64,000 bases of DNA from Rhizobium leguminosarum (GTDB lineage: Bacteria > Pseudomonadota > Alphaproteobacteria > Rhizobiales > Rhizobiaceae). Below, one piece after another: positions 46,370-54,663 of the stretch. Every line of letters starts with the position of its first letter. Within the stretch, counting starts at the first letter, position 1. The notes under the pieces were generated by a model. The model saw nothing but the letters and a program-made list of their open reading frames with translations. It made no database searches and was not told the DNA's origin. Where the stretch lies: NCBI RefSeq assembly GCF_001679785.1, contig NZ_CP016286.1:2790001-2854000 (forward strand). Reading direction: 5' to 3'. A program made the translations under genes and the position numbers.

Positions 46370-46939
46370 CTACTTCACGAGACCGAGGTTCACGAGCTGG
46401 ACGCGCCGATTGTCGGCGGCCTGCGGGTTCGACGGATCTACGAGCCACTCCTCGCCGACGCCGATAGCGAATAGGCGGTCCGGGGCGATGGCGAAGGTCG
46501 TCGACAATGCCTCCGTGATCGCGTTCGCCCGCTTCTGGCTGAGGTCCAGATTGTGCTTGGCGTCGCCCGTCGAGCTCGTGTGTCCGACGACAAGGAACTT
46601 GTAGCGCCGCAGGTTCGGATGATGCAGGGCGTCGGCGATCATGCCGACGGTGCGATAAGATTTCGGTTCGATGGCGATGGAGTCGTTCTCGAAGTCGATC
46701 TCGACGATGAGCTGCGACAGCTTCGAGAGTTTCTGCCAGTCGGGAAGCGCGGCGACGCCCTTGCCTGCGCTCGCCGCCGCTTCTTCCATAAGCAACGCAA
46801 TGTCGATGCCGGGAGCCCCTCCCTGCAATCTGCCGAGCGTGCGCACCACCTGCGGACCGCTCAGTTCCTGGGCGAACGAGTGGCCGGGTGCCAGCAGCAG
46901 TCCGGCGGCAAGCATCGTCGCAAGTCGAAAGCTCTTCAT
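46370..46939 (-). CDS. OmpA-like peptidoglycan-associated protein
   Basis: 189 residues. The signal peptide (MKSFRLATMLAAGLLLAPGHSFA) is followed by about 60 residues of linker and an OmpA C-terminal domain (LVVGHTSSTGDAKHNLDLSQKRANAI, VGEEWLVDP, NRRVQLVNLG). It would bind peptidoglycan from the periplasm. ATG 46939 is preferred to 46960 because the signal peptide begins there. Third-last gene of the minus-strand envelope set. Confidence 0.82.
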   Translation of the reverse strand: MKSFRLATMLAAGLLLAPGHSFAQELSGPQVVRTLGRLQGGAPGIDIALLMEEAAASAGKGVAALPDWQKLSKLSQLIVEIDFENDSIAIEPKSYRTVGMIADALHHPNLRRYKFLVVGHTSSTGDAKHNLDLSQKRANAITEALSTTFAIAPDRLFAIGVGEEWLVDPSNPQAADNRRVQLVNLGLVK

Positions 46940-46963
46940 GATCCTGTGTCCCTTCAACATGGT

Positions 46964-47386
46964 TCACCGCCAGCCGGCGTCGATGATGGCCTGGCCGCAC
47001 TGGCCTTCGTTCACGCGCGTCGCCTTGTTCAGGCAGGAAAGAATGTTTCCCTCGCCCACCACGCCACTGCAGAACTGCGCGACATAGTGCTTGCACATCG
47101 CGGTGAACGACGACTGGGCGGCAAGGCGCTGCTCAATCGAGGTGGTGACGCTCGCCAGTGTCGAGGTGCAGGTCGGCGAGACTTTTGGGGCATGGGATTC
47201 GAGGCAGTTCTGGATGCGGCCGCTCCCGAGATTCAGGCCCTTGCAGAACTTCTTGATGTCGGATCCGCAGTCGTTGGCGAGCGTGCTCACCGCATCGGCA
47301 AAGCTGATGGTGTCGGCACGGGCCGCACCGCTGAGCGCCAGGAACGCGACCAGCGCCCCTCCTAACAGTCTGGTTCTCGTCGACAT
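46964..47386 (-). CDS. exported Cys-rich GLG1-repeat protein
   Basis: 140 residues: a signal peptide (to about 24, ARA/DT), then two matching Cys motifs, CGSDIKKFC and CKHYVAQFC, each followed by a further Cys 12-13 residues on. This is the GLG1-type Cys-rich repeat; the bacterial role is unknown. First gene of the GLG1-OmpA-unknown-LssY_C set; the palindrome at 47466 lies 79 bp upstream of its start. Confidence 0.78.
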   Translation of the reverse strand: MSTRTRLLGGALVAFLALSGAARADTISFADAVSTLANDCGSDIKKFCKGLNLGSGRIQNCLESHAPKVSPTCTSTLASVTTSIEQRLAAQSSFTAMCKHYVAQFCSGVVGEGNILSCLNKATRVNEGQCGQAIIDAGWR

Positions 47387-47465
47387 GTTACCCCCATCGT
47401 GAACGATTGATCGTCGGAGAAACTCTCCGCACGCATCTGGTGCGCTTTCGGGGGTGAGAAGGGAA

Positions 47466-47484
47466 GTATGTTACGGTTACACGG
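47466..47484 (-). promoter_or_regulatory. 19-bp palindrome, site A
   Basis: GTATGTTAC-G-GTTACACGG; the gene-proximal half is a perfect GTAACATAC when read toward the GLG1-like gene, 79 bp before its ATG. The distal half matches 5 of 9. Flanks GGGAA and ACCGTAG are shared with site B. Confidence 0.65.
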
Positions 47485-47533
47485 ACCGTAGGAGACGGCG
47501 TTCAACGCGTCGCCGCAGCGATGGATGTGGCAG

Positions 47534-48019
47534 CTACTCGCCGCGCTCTGGCGGCCGATCCTCCATCGCCTTCCCGAAGCGATCCAGTTCGAGCGAGTAG
47601 CAGAAGAGTCCGAACAGCGTCCCCGCGACATACAGGCCCTTCACGAACGCCTGGGCGAATGGCGGAAAGGCGTCGAGTTCCGGCAGATGCCTGAAGAAAA
47701 TGGCCGAGAAGAGCGCGCCGCCGAAAAAGAAGCTCACCCTGCTGGCGAAGAAGAGCAGATGCGCCGCAAAGACACTGTGAAACGGCGACGTGACCGGCAC
47801 CCATTTCAACCGTGTCCAGTAACAGCAATGAAGCAGCGCGGCGTTGGCAACAATCCCGACCTGGTCCGAGAGATCCAGCATCTGCCGCTCCCCGAGGTGG
47901 GTGACCAAGCCATGAAAGATGGGGAACACGATCCAGAACAGGATCAAGGCCGCAGCGGTCTGAGCTGCGAGGAGACCCAGGTAGATCCATGGTGCCGACG
48001 GCCCTGATCTTGACTTCAA
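47534..48019 (-). CDS. inner-membrane protein of unknown function
   Basis: 161 residues with four predicted transmembrane helices (WIYLGLLAAQTAAALILFW; VGIVANAALLHCCYW; a long one around SRVSFFFGGALFSAIFF; LYVAGTLFGLFCYSLEL). The frame is open to 48223, but a TTG at 48019 has GGGAGG six bases upstream and homology-like hydrophobic sequence begins just after, so this start is chosen with moderate confidence. It follows the DUF1254 gene on the same strand. Confidence 0.6.
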   Translation of the reverse strand: MKSRSGPSAPWIYLGLLAAQTAAALILFWIVFPIFHGLVTHLGERQMLDLSDQVGIVANAALLHCCYWTRLKWVPVTSPFHSVFAAHLLFFASRVSFFFGGALFSAIFFRHLPELDAFPPFAQAFVKGLYVAGTLFGLFCYSLELDRFGKAMEDRPPERGE

Positions 48020-48174
48020 GCTCCGCCTCCCTGCAGTCCTGCAGATCGTTGCTATGGCACATGAGCCAAGCTCAAGGCGCCGTGGCTGGTGCCGGCGGCG
48101 CACGCATGCTTCCGGCCGACGCTGATCCGACATACCAGTCGGATCAGCATTGGAGTTCATCGCATATTGTAGCG

Positions 48175-49692
48175 TCACTCGACCGGTTCGAACTCGCCTG
48201 GCTTCCAGGTCTTGTCGAACCATGGCTCAAGGGGCCCATAGAGGCGAAGAAGGACGTTCCAACCCTTGCCGGGCACTGTCTGGACCCAGTTGGCCTCATG
48301 GCCTTTCGGCGCCGTCGGACCGAACCAGACGTCGACCGACGAGTCCGCGTTGATCACGATGTCTTTCTTGTCGCTTCCGATGCTGGGGAATTGCCGGTCC
48401 GTCTGCAGCATCGAACGCGTCTGATTGTCATACGCCACGAACGACCAGAATTCCTTTGCAGGAATGTTGGGCGGCATGTGAATTTTATAGGTCTTGCCGC
48501 CGTCGAACGGCTTGCCGTCCTTGTCGGTCGTTGCGCCGGCATATTGCGAACCGATGCCGACGCGCTTTATCGCCATCGCCGGGGTGATGCCCGTCGCGTA
48601 GTAGTGGAACAGGACGCGGGCATCCAGATAGCGAACGCCGGGCTGCAGCAGAAACTCGTAGCTGCCGCCGACAAAGCCGGTGAACCAGGCACTGTTCGGA
48701 TAATAATAGGCGTCCTTCATGCGGGTCTTGAAAGTAATGGTGCGCGCCGTCGCATTGCCGACGGCCACGGCTTCGGTGAGGATCTTCTTCATTCGTTCAT
48801 CGGGTGCGAAGGCTTTGCCCTTGACGATGCCGATCGCTGCGAGCTGCCCCAGCACTTCCGGATGATAGGCTTCGTTCGGCTCGTACTGGACGATGGCGTT
48901 CACTTCCTCGTAGAAATGGAAATTATTGGCATGGATCGTATTGAACTCCTTGCCCGAGACGTTGACGATCTTCATCGGCGGTGGATTGTCGGCTTCCGAA
49001 AGCGGATAGACCTTGGCGAATTTCCTGGTGTTTTCGACGGCCGTCGTCGTACTGCCGTTTTCGAGGAAGCCGCGCCAGAAGAACAGGTTCCCGTAGGTCG
49101 ACGACCGCAATACGTGATAACCCTCGGGGACCACGCCCTCGTAGCCCGGCGGCAAGAGCAGGTACTTTCCACCCTTGCCCTTGTCCGGGCCGGCATTGCC
49201 GACATCGCCGACATATTCGAACCAGTGGTTGTCAATCATGCCCAGGATGTTGGGTGGCGTCTCGACGACCAGCGGACCGGCTTTGGTATCCAGCCACATG
49301 AGATTGTAGATGCTTTCGGTGTTGCCTGTGAGGAACAGCGAATGCGAGTCCATGAGGTTTTCGAAGATCAGGATCGTCTGGTTGTTGTCGGCGCCCTGGC
49401 TGGCCAGTCCAACCCGCATAGCTTCGACGGATGCACCGGGCATCGCATTGAGAAAAGCATCGACGCCGCGCATGAAATCGAGATTGTCATAAATCTTCTC
49501 CGAAGTGGCGTCGTCCGGAAAGCCGTCAAAAAAATTCAGCTTGCCAATCCTGGTGTCGACGCTCTCCGGCGTGACGATCGAATCCGGTATCGGCGTCGCC
49601 ATCTTCGTCTTCGGTGCTTCGGCGTACGCGGCCCCCCAGCCCATCAGTAGCACCGCGGCAGTAGCGTAAACCTGTCTCGTCGCGCGTTTCAT
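48175..49692 (-). CDS. exported DUF1254/DUF1214 protein (first copy)
   Basis: 505 residues: a signal peptide (to about 25, AYA/EA), a DUF1254 region (about 60-190, with MWLDTKAGPLVVETPP) and a DUF1214 region (about 350-480, ending with VSVDVWFGPTAPKGHEANWVQT-type sequence). Proteins of this type are periplasmic and of unknown enzymatic role. A second copy lies at 57517. AAGGAGAGAG precedes the ATG, and a 19-bp palindrome lies 80 bp upstream. Confidence 0.85.
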   Translation of the reverse strand: MKRATRQVYATAAVLLMGWGAAYAEAPKTKMATPIPDSIVTPESVDTRIGKLNFFDGFPDDATSEKIYDNLDFMRGVDAFLNAMPGASVEAMRVGLASQGADNNQTILIFENLMDSHSLFLTGNTESIYNLMWLDTKAGPLVVETPPNILGMIDNHWFEYVGDVGNAGPDKGKGGKYLLLPPGYEGVVPEGYHVLRSSTYGNLFFWRGFLENGSTTTAVENTRKFAKVYPLSEADNPPPMKIVNVSGKEFNTIHANNFHFYEEVNAIVQYEPNEAYHPEVLGQLAAIGIVKGKAFAPDERMKKILTEAVAVGNATARTITFKTRMKDAYYYPNSAWFTGFVGGSYEFLLQPGVRYLDARVLFHYYATGITPAMAIKRVGIGSQYAGATTDKDGKPFDGGKTYKIHMPPNIPAKEFWSFVAYDNQTRSMLQTDRQFPSIGSDKKDIVINADSSVDVWFGPTAPKGHEANWVQTVPGKGWNVLLRLYGPLEPWFDKTWKPGEFEPVE

Positions 49693-49772
49693 TGCTCTCT
49701 CCTTGTCGACCGCCCCGTCGGTCGTTTTTCATGAGGTCGCCAATCTGTGTGCATTCGGCGGCGCGCGGGGAA

Positions 49773-49791
49773 GTATGTTACCGTTACACGA
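49773..49791 (-). promoter_or_regulatory. 19-bp palindrome, site B
   Basis: GTATGTTAC-C-GTTACACGA; perfect half nearest the DUF1254 gene, 80 bp before its ATG. Near-identical to site A over about 30 bp including GGGAA and ACCGTAG flanks. Confidence 0.68.
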
Positions 49792-49825
49792 CCGTAGCTT
49801 GCGGCGGGCCGCAACCGGACTCCGG

Positions 49826-50602
49826 CTAGAACTTCACCGCCAGTCGCGTGAAGACGCCATGCTGGGTGGCGTCATATTGGAAGCCACCGTCCTTGTAGTC
49901 GGTGTAGAGGGCCTTGTAGCCGAAAGACGAAGCGAGGCTGTCCGTCCAGTTATAGCCGACCGTCGCGGTGCCCTGCAGCGTGATGTCCGAGGCGACGCCG
50001 AAGCCGCCGACGTCGGCCATGACGTCCACGAACCATTTGCTGTTGACATCATAATGCATGGTGAGCCCGACGATCGGATCGGCCCAGCTTTGCGAACCAC
50101 TGCGGTCGATCGCCGGGAAGAACACGGGATCGATGCCGAGTTCCACCTTGTTGTGCTGGTAGCGAAGTCCGCCAGTCGCATAGAGCTGCATGTTCGCCAC
50201 GTTGATCGGCAGCTCGTAGCCGACAAGGGCCGTCGCCACGATCTGTGTCTGCTCGAAGTCGCCCGTTCCGCCGAAGGGGCCGAAGTCGGCGTCGGTCGAA
50301 ATCTTGGCCCACATGACATCCGTATAGAGAAGCCAGCTATCGCCTGCTGCTTGAAAGGATCCTGCGAACACGCCGTCCAGATCCTCGATCACGTCCAGAG
50401 GCGAGACGTCGACCGCCGCCGCCGGGAGGCCGCGCACGCCGATGTCGCCATTCAAACCTGCCAGCCAGCCGTCGAACGTGAACTGGAACTTCCATCCGCT
50501 GCCGACCACGACCGGTCGAGGTTCCGACATGTCTGCGGCGGCCGCGGGTGCCGCCGCCAGGGCCAGAGCCAACCCGCAATAGACGCTTTTCATTTCAATC
50601 AT
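49826..50602 (-). CDS. outer-membrane beta-barrel protein
   Basis: 258 residues: a signal peptide (MKSVYCGLALALAAAPAAA, cleavage before ADM) and a beta-barrel of alternating strands (WKFQFTFDGWLAGLNGDIG, LQGTATVGYNWTDSLASSFGYKALYTDY) ending FTRLAVKF with the C-terminal Phe typical of outer-membrane proteins. Start is ATG 50602; ATG 50593 is also possible. Palindrome site C lies about 85 bp upstream. Confidence 0.82.
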   Translation of the reverse strand: MIEMKSVYCGLALALAAAPAAAADMSEPRPVVVGSGWKFQFTFDGWLAGLNGDIGVRGLPAAAVDVSPLDVIEDLDGVFAGSFQAAGDSWLLYTDVMWAKISTDADFGPFGGTGDFEQTQIVATALVGYELPINVANMQLYATGGLRYQHNKVELGIDPVFFPAIDRSGSQSWADPIVGLTMHYDVNSKWFVDVMADVGGFGVASDITLQGTATVGYNWTDSLASSFGYKALYTDYKDGGFQYDATQHGVFTRLAVKF

Positions 50603-50687
50603 GCAGCAGCCCCGATCTTTCATGGCTCCGGCGATCGCCGGAAATGAGTCCCTGCGAACGGGATAGCCGATCACGCCGGAAGCACCC

Positions 50688-50706
50688 GTATGTTACCGTA
50701 TCCGAT
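50688..50706 (-). promoter_or_regulatory. 19-bp palindrome, site C
   Basis: GTATGTTAC-C-GTATCCGAT; perfect half nearest the beta-barrel gene, 85 bp before its chosen ATG. The distal half matches 5 of 9. Confidence 0.55.
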
Positions 50707-50718
50707 TGTCCCCGCAGA

Positions 50719-51057
50719 CTATTGGCGTGACCATTTCTGCGACTCGCAGACGACCTTCATCACGCAGCCTTTGAGGGTGACCGTGTCGCCGGAAACGCTG
50801 ATGGTGCCGTTGTAGGTCTTCTTCGCGTCGGGATCGGTGATCTTGCCGGAATAGCTGCCGCCGCTGCCTTCGAACGCGCCGATCTTCTCGCCGGTATGCT
50901 TGCCGCTCTTTAGCGTGATGCAGAAACCGCCGCCGCACGGCTCGATCGCGGCGGTGTCGCCGAGCGTGGTCTTCCAGTTTCCGACGATCGGCTCGGCTGC
51001 GCTCGCCAGTCCGGTCGACATCAGCAGCGCTGTGACGGAGATCAGGATGGGTTTCAC
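50719..51057 (-). CDS. small exported DUF2147-like protein
   Basis: 112 residues: a signal peptide (KPILISVTALLMSTGLASA) and a compact beta domain opening PIVGNWKTTLGDTAAIEPCGGGFC and closing LKGCVMKVVCESQKW, as in DUF2147 proteins. Four Cys could form two disulfides. The start is GTG at 51057 with AGGA 8 nt upstream; the upstream extension is not signal-like. Palindrome site D lies 84 bp upstream. Confidence 0.75.
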   Translation of the reverse strand: MKPILISVTALLMSTGLASAAEPIVGNWKTTLGDTAAIEPCGGGFCITLKSGKHTGEKIGAFEGSGGSYSGKITDPDAKKTYNGTISVSGDTVTLKGCVMKVVCESQKWSRQ

Positions 51058-51141
51058 GGCAAGGTCCTCGCATGGCTGGCCCGCCACCGGGCCGATGACC
51101 GAATGGACCACACATGCGCTGCCGACCGCAAGAAACTCATG

Positions 51142-51160
51142 GTGTGTTACTGTAACCTAC
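51142..51160. promoter_or_regulatory. 19-bp palindrome, site D (divergent)
   Basis: GTGTGTTAC-T-GTAACCTAC, the most symmetric copy: each half matches the consensus at 8 of 9 positions. It lies 84 bp from the DUF2147-like start on the left and 80 bp from the 51241 start on the right, fitting bidirectional control. Confidence 0.7.
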
Positions 51161-51240
51161 ATGGTGCCGGCACGGTTCTGTGTCATCTTCACGACGACGA
51201 CGCATGCGCCCCCCGCGTCGCCTGGCCGGGAGCCGATGCA

Positions 51241-51507
51241 ATGGAATACGACACGGAGTTCGCCAAGCGCAGGTTTCCCGAGCAGACGCTGGAGATCGAA
51301 GCGCTTGCCTCCCGCAGTGAAAGCTTCCGGGAACTGTGCAACGACTTTTCCATCGCCGACCAGCTCGTGCGGGACTGGAAGTCGTCTACGGCTCCGGAGC
51401 GGGACGCACGTTATGCCGAGGCGCTGGAACTCATGGACGGCCTCGCCGCGGAAATCCACACCATGCTGGACTTTGCCAAGGTCGTTCCATTCCCAGCCGC
51501 CCGATAA
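51241..51507 (+). CDS. small cytoplasmic protein of unknown function
   Basis: 88 residues, helical and acidic, without a signal peptide (MEYDTEFAKRRFPEQTLEIEALASRS...). The segment ELCNDFSIADQLVRDW suggests a helical bundle; no family was recognised. The ATG at 51241 has GGGAG 9 nt upstream; the frame upstream to 51103 contains the palindrome and is not used. It precedes the DUF4105 gene by 51 bp. Confidence 0.65.
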   Translation: MEYDTEFAKRRFPEQTLEIEALASRSESFRELCNDFSIADQLVRDWKSSTAPERDARYAEALELMDGLAAEIHTMLDFAKVVPFPAAR

Positions 51508-51558
51508 AGTCGCGATCTCGCCGTCGTGGCGGCACGGGGGCTACAGAAAAGGAACAAC

Positions 51559-52575
51559 ATGCCTCGACCGATGGCGATCATCCTCATCCTCCCGGTCGCC
51601 GTTATCGTGGCGGCTTTGACAGCCTGGAGTTCCCTCGCCCTATGGTATCGCCTACCCCTGCCTGATGGCGGGCGGGCGATCGGCACTGGCGTCTTCCTCG
51701 TCTACGGTCTCTTCACTGTGGCGGCGCTTGCCAGCCGGCAGCGCATCAGAGCCCTCCTTTCGTTCGCGATCGTCTTCGCGCTGGTTCTCTTCTGGTGGAA
51801 CTCGATCAAGCCGGAAGCTAACGCCGCATGGGCGCCGGATGTCGCCCGCCAGGTCACGGGTCGTGTCGAGGGAAATTCGCTGACCTTGACCGATGTCCGG
51901 GACTTCGAGTGGCGAAGCAATTCCGACTTTACGGAGCGCTGGACGACGCGAACCTACGATGTCAGCAAGGTGAGGACGGTCGACCTGTTCATGTCATACT
52001 GGGCGGGGCCGAAGATCGCGCATGTGATCTTCAGCTTCGGCTTCGAAGGCGGCGAACAGCTCGCCTGGTCGATCGAGGTGCGCCACAAGGTTGGGGGCGG
52101 ATTTTCTCCCCTTGCCGATCTCTTCAAGAACGACCCGCTGGTGGTTGTTGCCGCGGACGAACGCGACGTCGTCGGCGTCCGCTCCAACGTGCGTGGCGAG
52201 GACGTCCAAATCTATCGGCTGAGAGCCAGTGCCGAGCAGGCGCGGAACCTGCTGCTCGAGTACGTCGCGGAGGCAAATGCGCTCGCCCGGACGCCACAGT
52301 TCTACAACTCGATCACGACGAACTGCACGACGACCGTCGCCAAGCTGATGCGGGTCGCAGGAGACAAGGTGCCGTTCGACTGGCGGCTGATCGTCAACGG
52401 TTATCTTCCCGACTACGCCTATGACCGGGGAGCCGTCGACACCTCGATGCCGCTCGAACGCCTGCGGGAGATTGCCAAGATCGACGTGCGGGCGCGGGCG
52501 GATGGATTGTCGCCCGACTTCTCGAAGGCCATCCGTCTCGGCGTGCCCTTCCCGGTCGTCGTCACTACGCCGTAA
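51559..52575 (+). CDS. DUF4105 membrane protein
   Basis: 338 residues: three N-terminal transmembrane helices (about 4-26, 36-50, 57-75), then a DUF4105 domain with RTYDVSKVRTVDLFMSYW, AHVIFSFGFE and a Cys/His-type site region NSITTNCTTTVAKLM. DUF4105 proteins are thought to be envelope-located hydrolases of unknown target. AAGGA precedes the ATG. It likely shares the transcript starting at site D. The TAA stop overlaps palindrome site E. Confidence 0.8.
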   Translation: MPRPMAIILILPVAVIVAALTAWSSLALWYRLPLPDGGRAIGTGVFLVYGLFTVAALASRQRIRALLSFAIVFALVLFWWNSIKPEANAAWAPDVARQVTGRVEGNSLTLTDVRDFEWRSNSDFTERWTTRTYDVSKVRTVDLFMSYWAGPKIAHVIFSFGFEGGEQLAWSIEVRHKVGGGFSPLADLFKNDPLVVVAADERDVVGVRSNVRGEDVQIYRLRASAEQARNLLLEYVAEANALARTPQFYNSITTNCTTTVAKLMRVAGDKVPFDWRLIVNGYLPDYAYDRGAVDTSMPLERLREIAKIDVRARADGLSPDFSKAIRLGVPFPVVVTTP

Positions 52576-52590
52576 CGTACAGTAACATAC
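52572..52590 (+). promoter_or_regulatory. 19-bp palindrome, site E
   Basis: GTAACGTAC-A-GTAACATAC; perfect half nearest the next gene, 90 bp before ATG 52681. The distal half (6 of 9) overlaps the DUF4105 stop codon. Confidence 0.6.
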
Positions 52591-52680
52591 GAAGGGAATC
52601 GCGATGATTGAGGCATGGTCCGGCCTGTCAGGAATTCGCTAGGCGAAGTTTCGATTATGCCCTTAACCAGGACCAAACTC

Positions 52681-53055
52681 ATGAACCTCATCAAGCACTT
52701 TCAGAACGCCGCGACGGCTGCGGCCCTCCTGATGATGGTGGCCGCACCAATGCTCGCTCCGACCCCGGCCGAAGCCCGCCGTGCGGTGGTCGGCTGCGGA
52801 GCGAGAGGATGTGCGGCCGTCGGCAATCGCGGCGCCGTCGTGGTTCCTCGCGCGCCCGTCAGGCGCGGCGTCGTCGTCGTGAATCCTCGCCGCTATTGGC
52901 CCGCCGGGGGTGCGATTGCGGCTGGAGCCGCCATCGGCTTCATCGCGGGCGCCGCGGCGGCCTCGGTCGCCGGGACGCCGCCGAAGTCCGGCATGTGCTG
53001 GTACTATACGGATAGCACCAAGAAGACGGGTTTCTGGGATGTCTGTCCACGATAG
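52681..53055 (+). CDS. small exported protein with glycine zipper and C-terminal Cys pair
   Basis: 124 residues: a signal peptide (to about 32, AEA/RR), a basic Val/Arg-rich region, a Gly/Ala zipper (GAIAAGAAIGFIAGAAAASVAG) that may insert in a membrane, and a C-terminal segment GMCWYYTDSTKKTGFWDVCPR with two Cys. The layout parallels the protein at 11425. ATG 52681 has AGGA 8 nt upstream; ATG 52657 is possible. Confidence 0.7.
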   Translation: MNLIKHFQNAATAAALLMMVAAPMLAPTPAEARRAVVGCGARGCAAVGNRGAVVVPRAPVRRGVVVVNPRRYWPAGGAIAAGAAIGFIAGAAAASVAGTPPKSGMCWYYTDSTKKTGFWDVCPR

Positions 53056-53124
53056 CGCGCAACGATCGGCGTTAGCATCGAGCGCGTCGATCGATTTCAA
53101 CAGGACCGCGGTGATGTAGCCGGA

Positions 53125-54435
53125 ATGCGGATGGGGGACTTGAGCTTGTTTGGTTCGTTGACTGCTGGTCGCATCCGGCGACTTCTTCCATGCCTCGCGC
53201 TGGTCGTGCTCACGGGCTGCGGCGGACATCCGAAGGGCGTGCTGTCCCCCGTTGCGGACACCGTGCCGGATACCAGTCGGGTCGATATGCTGGTCGCGAC
53301 CACCCGCGCCCGATCGACGGTTCCCGGCGAGATGTTCACGGGCGAGCGCGCCCGGACGCCGTCCTTCGCGCAGATGAGAGTGTCACTGCCCAAGGTCCGC
53401 AAGGAGGGCGACGTCGCCTGGCCAAGGAAGCTGCCTTCCAATCCGAAGACCGACTTCGCCACGCTGAAGGCCGACGAGCTCAGTCTCGAGGGGGCGAAAG
53501 GCTGGCTGAACGCCTCGGTCAAAAGGAACCGCGACCACAGCGTCCTGGTCTTCATCCACGGCTTCAACAACCGCTTCGAGGACAGCGTCTACCGCTTCGC
53601 TCAGATCGTCCACGATTCCAATGTCCACAGCACGCCGGTCCTTGTGACCTGGCCATCGCGCGGCAGCCTGCTCGCCTACGGTTATGACCGCGAGAGCACC
53701 AACTACACGCGCAACGCGCTCGAGACGCTGTTCCAGTATCTCGCCAAAGACGGCACCGTGAAGGAAGTCAACGTGCTGGCCCACTCGATGGGCAACTGGC
53801 TGGCGCTGGAAGCGCTCCGGCAGATGGCGATCCGCAACGGCGGTCTCCCGGCGAAGTTCAAGAACGTCATGCTCGCCGCTCCGGACGTTGACGTGGACGT
53901 CTTCCGGTCTCAGATCGAGGACATGGGCGACCCTCATCCGCAGTTCACGCTCTTCGTCTCGCAAGACGACAAGGCGCTTGCCTTCTCGCGGCGGGTCTGG
54001 GGCAACATCCCGCGGCTCGGTTCGATCGATCCGGAAACCGCGCCGTACAAGGCCGAACTCGCCGACTACAAGATCTCGGTGATCGATCTGACCAAGATCA
54101 AGGTCAGCGACGACCTCAATCACAGCAAGTTCGCGGAATCGCCTGAAGTCGTCCAGCTCATCGGCGCGCGGCTGTCCGAAGGGCAGACGCTGACCGACAG
54201 CCGGGTCGGCCTCGGCGACACGATCCTTGCAGGGACGACGCATGTGGCGGCGGCGGCCGGAAGCGCCGCGGGCCTCGTACTGGCCGCCCCCGTCGCCGTG
54301 CTCGACGCCGATACTCGCAGCAACTACGCCAATCATGTCGGCGGTCTGACCGGGCAAGACAGCGGGACGCAGAAGATTGCGGTCAAGAACTGCGCGGCGA
54401 CGCCGACCGACCCGGCGTGCCGGAAGCAACGATAG
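53125..54435 (+). CDS. lipoprotein alpha/beta hydrolase (DUF900 type)
   Basis: 436 residues: a lipoprotein signal with lipobox LTGC (Cys near 32), then an alpha/beta hydrolase of the DUF900 family with VFIHGFNNRFEDSVYR (oxyanion region), the nucleophile Ser in AHSMGNW, and HFNH-type late His in LNHSKFAESP. A hydrophobic stretch (AAAAGSAAGLVLAAPVAVL) lies near the C-terminus. It is probably anchored in the envelope and acts as an esterase or lipase; substrate unknown. Confidence 0.82.
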   Translation: MRMGDLSLFGSLTAGRIRRLLPCLALVVLTGCGGHPKGVLSPVADTVPDTSRVDMLVATTRARSTVPGEMFTGERARTPSFAQMRVSLPKVRKEGDVAWPRKLPSNPKTDFATLKADELSLEGAKGWLNASVKRNRDHSVLVFIHGFNNRFEDSVYRFAQIVHDSNVHSTPVLVTWPSRGSLLAYGYDRESTNYTRNALETLFQYLAKDGTVKEVNVLAHSMGNWLALEALRQMAIRNGGLPAKFKNVMLAAPDVDVDVFRSQIEDMGDPHPQFTLFVSQDDKALAFSRRVWGNIPRLGSIDPETAPYKAELADYKISVIDLTKIKVSDDLNHSKFAESPEVVQLIGARLSEGQTLTDSRVGLGDTILAGTTHVAAAAGSAAGLVLAAPVAVLDADTRSNYANHVGGLTGQDSGTQKIAVKNCAATPTDPACRKQR

Positions 54436-54663
54436 CAGGAGGCGCGCGCTTGAGTTCGCCACGCCTGGCACGCTCGTCTTCATATGCCCGTTCGGGGCCT
54501 CGTTCATCGGCGTCGTCGTCTGCAACCGGCTGCCCGGCCCATAGGTGATCCGCCTTGAAACTTCTTTCAGGTAGACGAAGGGCTCTTCGGGGGTTAGGTT
54601 GCATAAGGGGATTTTAATACAAGCTTTAACTGTCGCGCATCTGTGTGACGAGGGGAAGATGCA
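54436..54663. other. 228-bp intergenic region upstream of the TPR regulator candidate
   Basis: Contains the likely promoter of the 54664 gene. A short open stretch (about 54447-54547) reads like a hydrophobic peptide but has no start or ribosome-binding site. The 19-bp palindrome is not present here. Confidence 0.4.

Noticed and set aside
44699..46474. 591-residue plus-strand frame over the LssY_C and zipper-tail genes
   Set aside because: Minus-strand genes have signal peptides and family motifs; this frame has none.
47989..49650. 553-residue plus-strand frame over the first DUF1254 gene
   Set aside because: Shadow of a conserved minus-strand gene.
54447..54547. short hydrophobic open stretch before the TPR protein gene
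   Set aside because: No start codon in frame with a ribosome-binding site, and too short to support.
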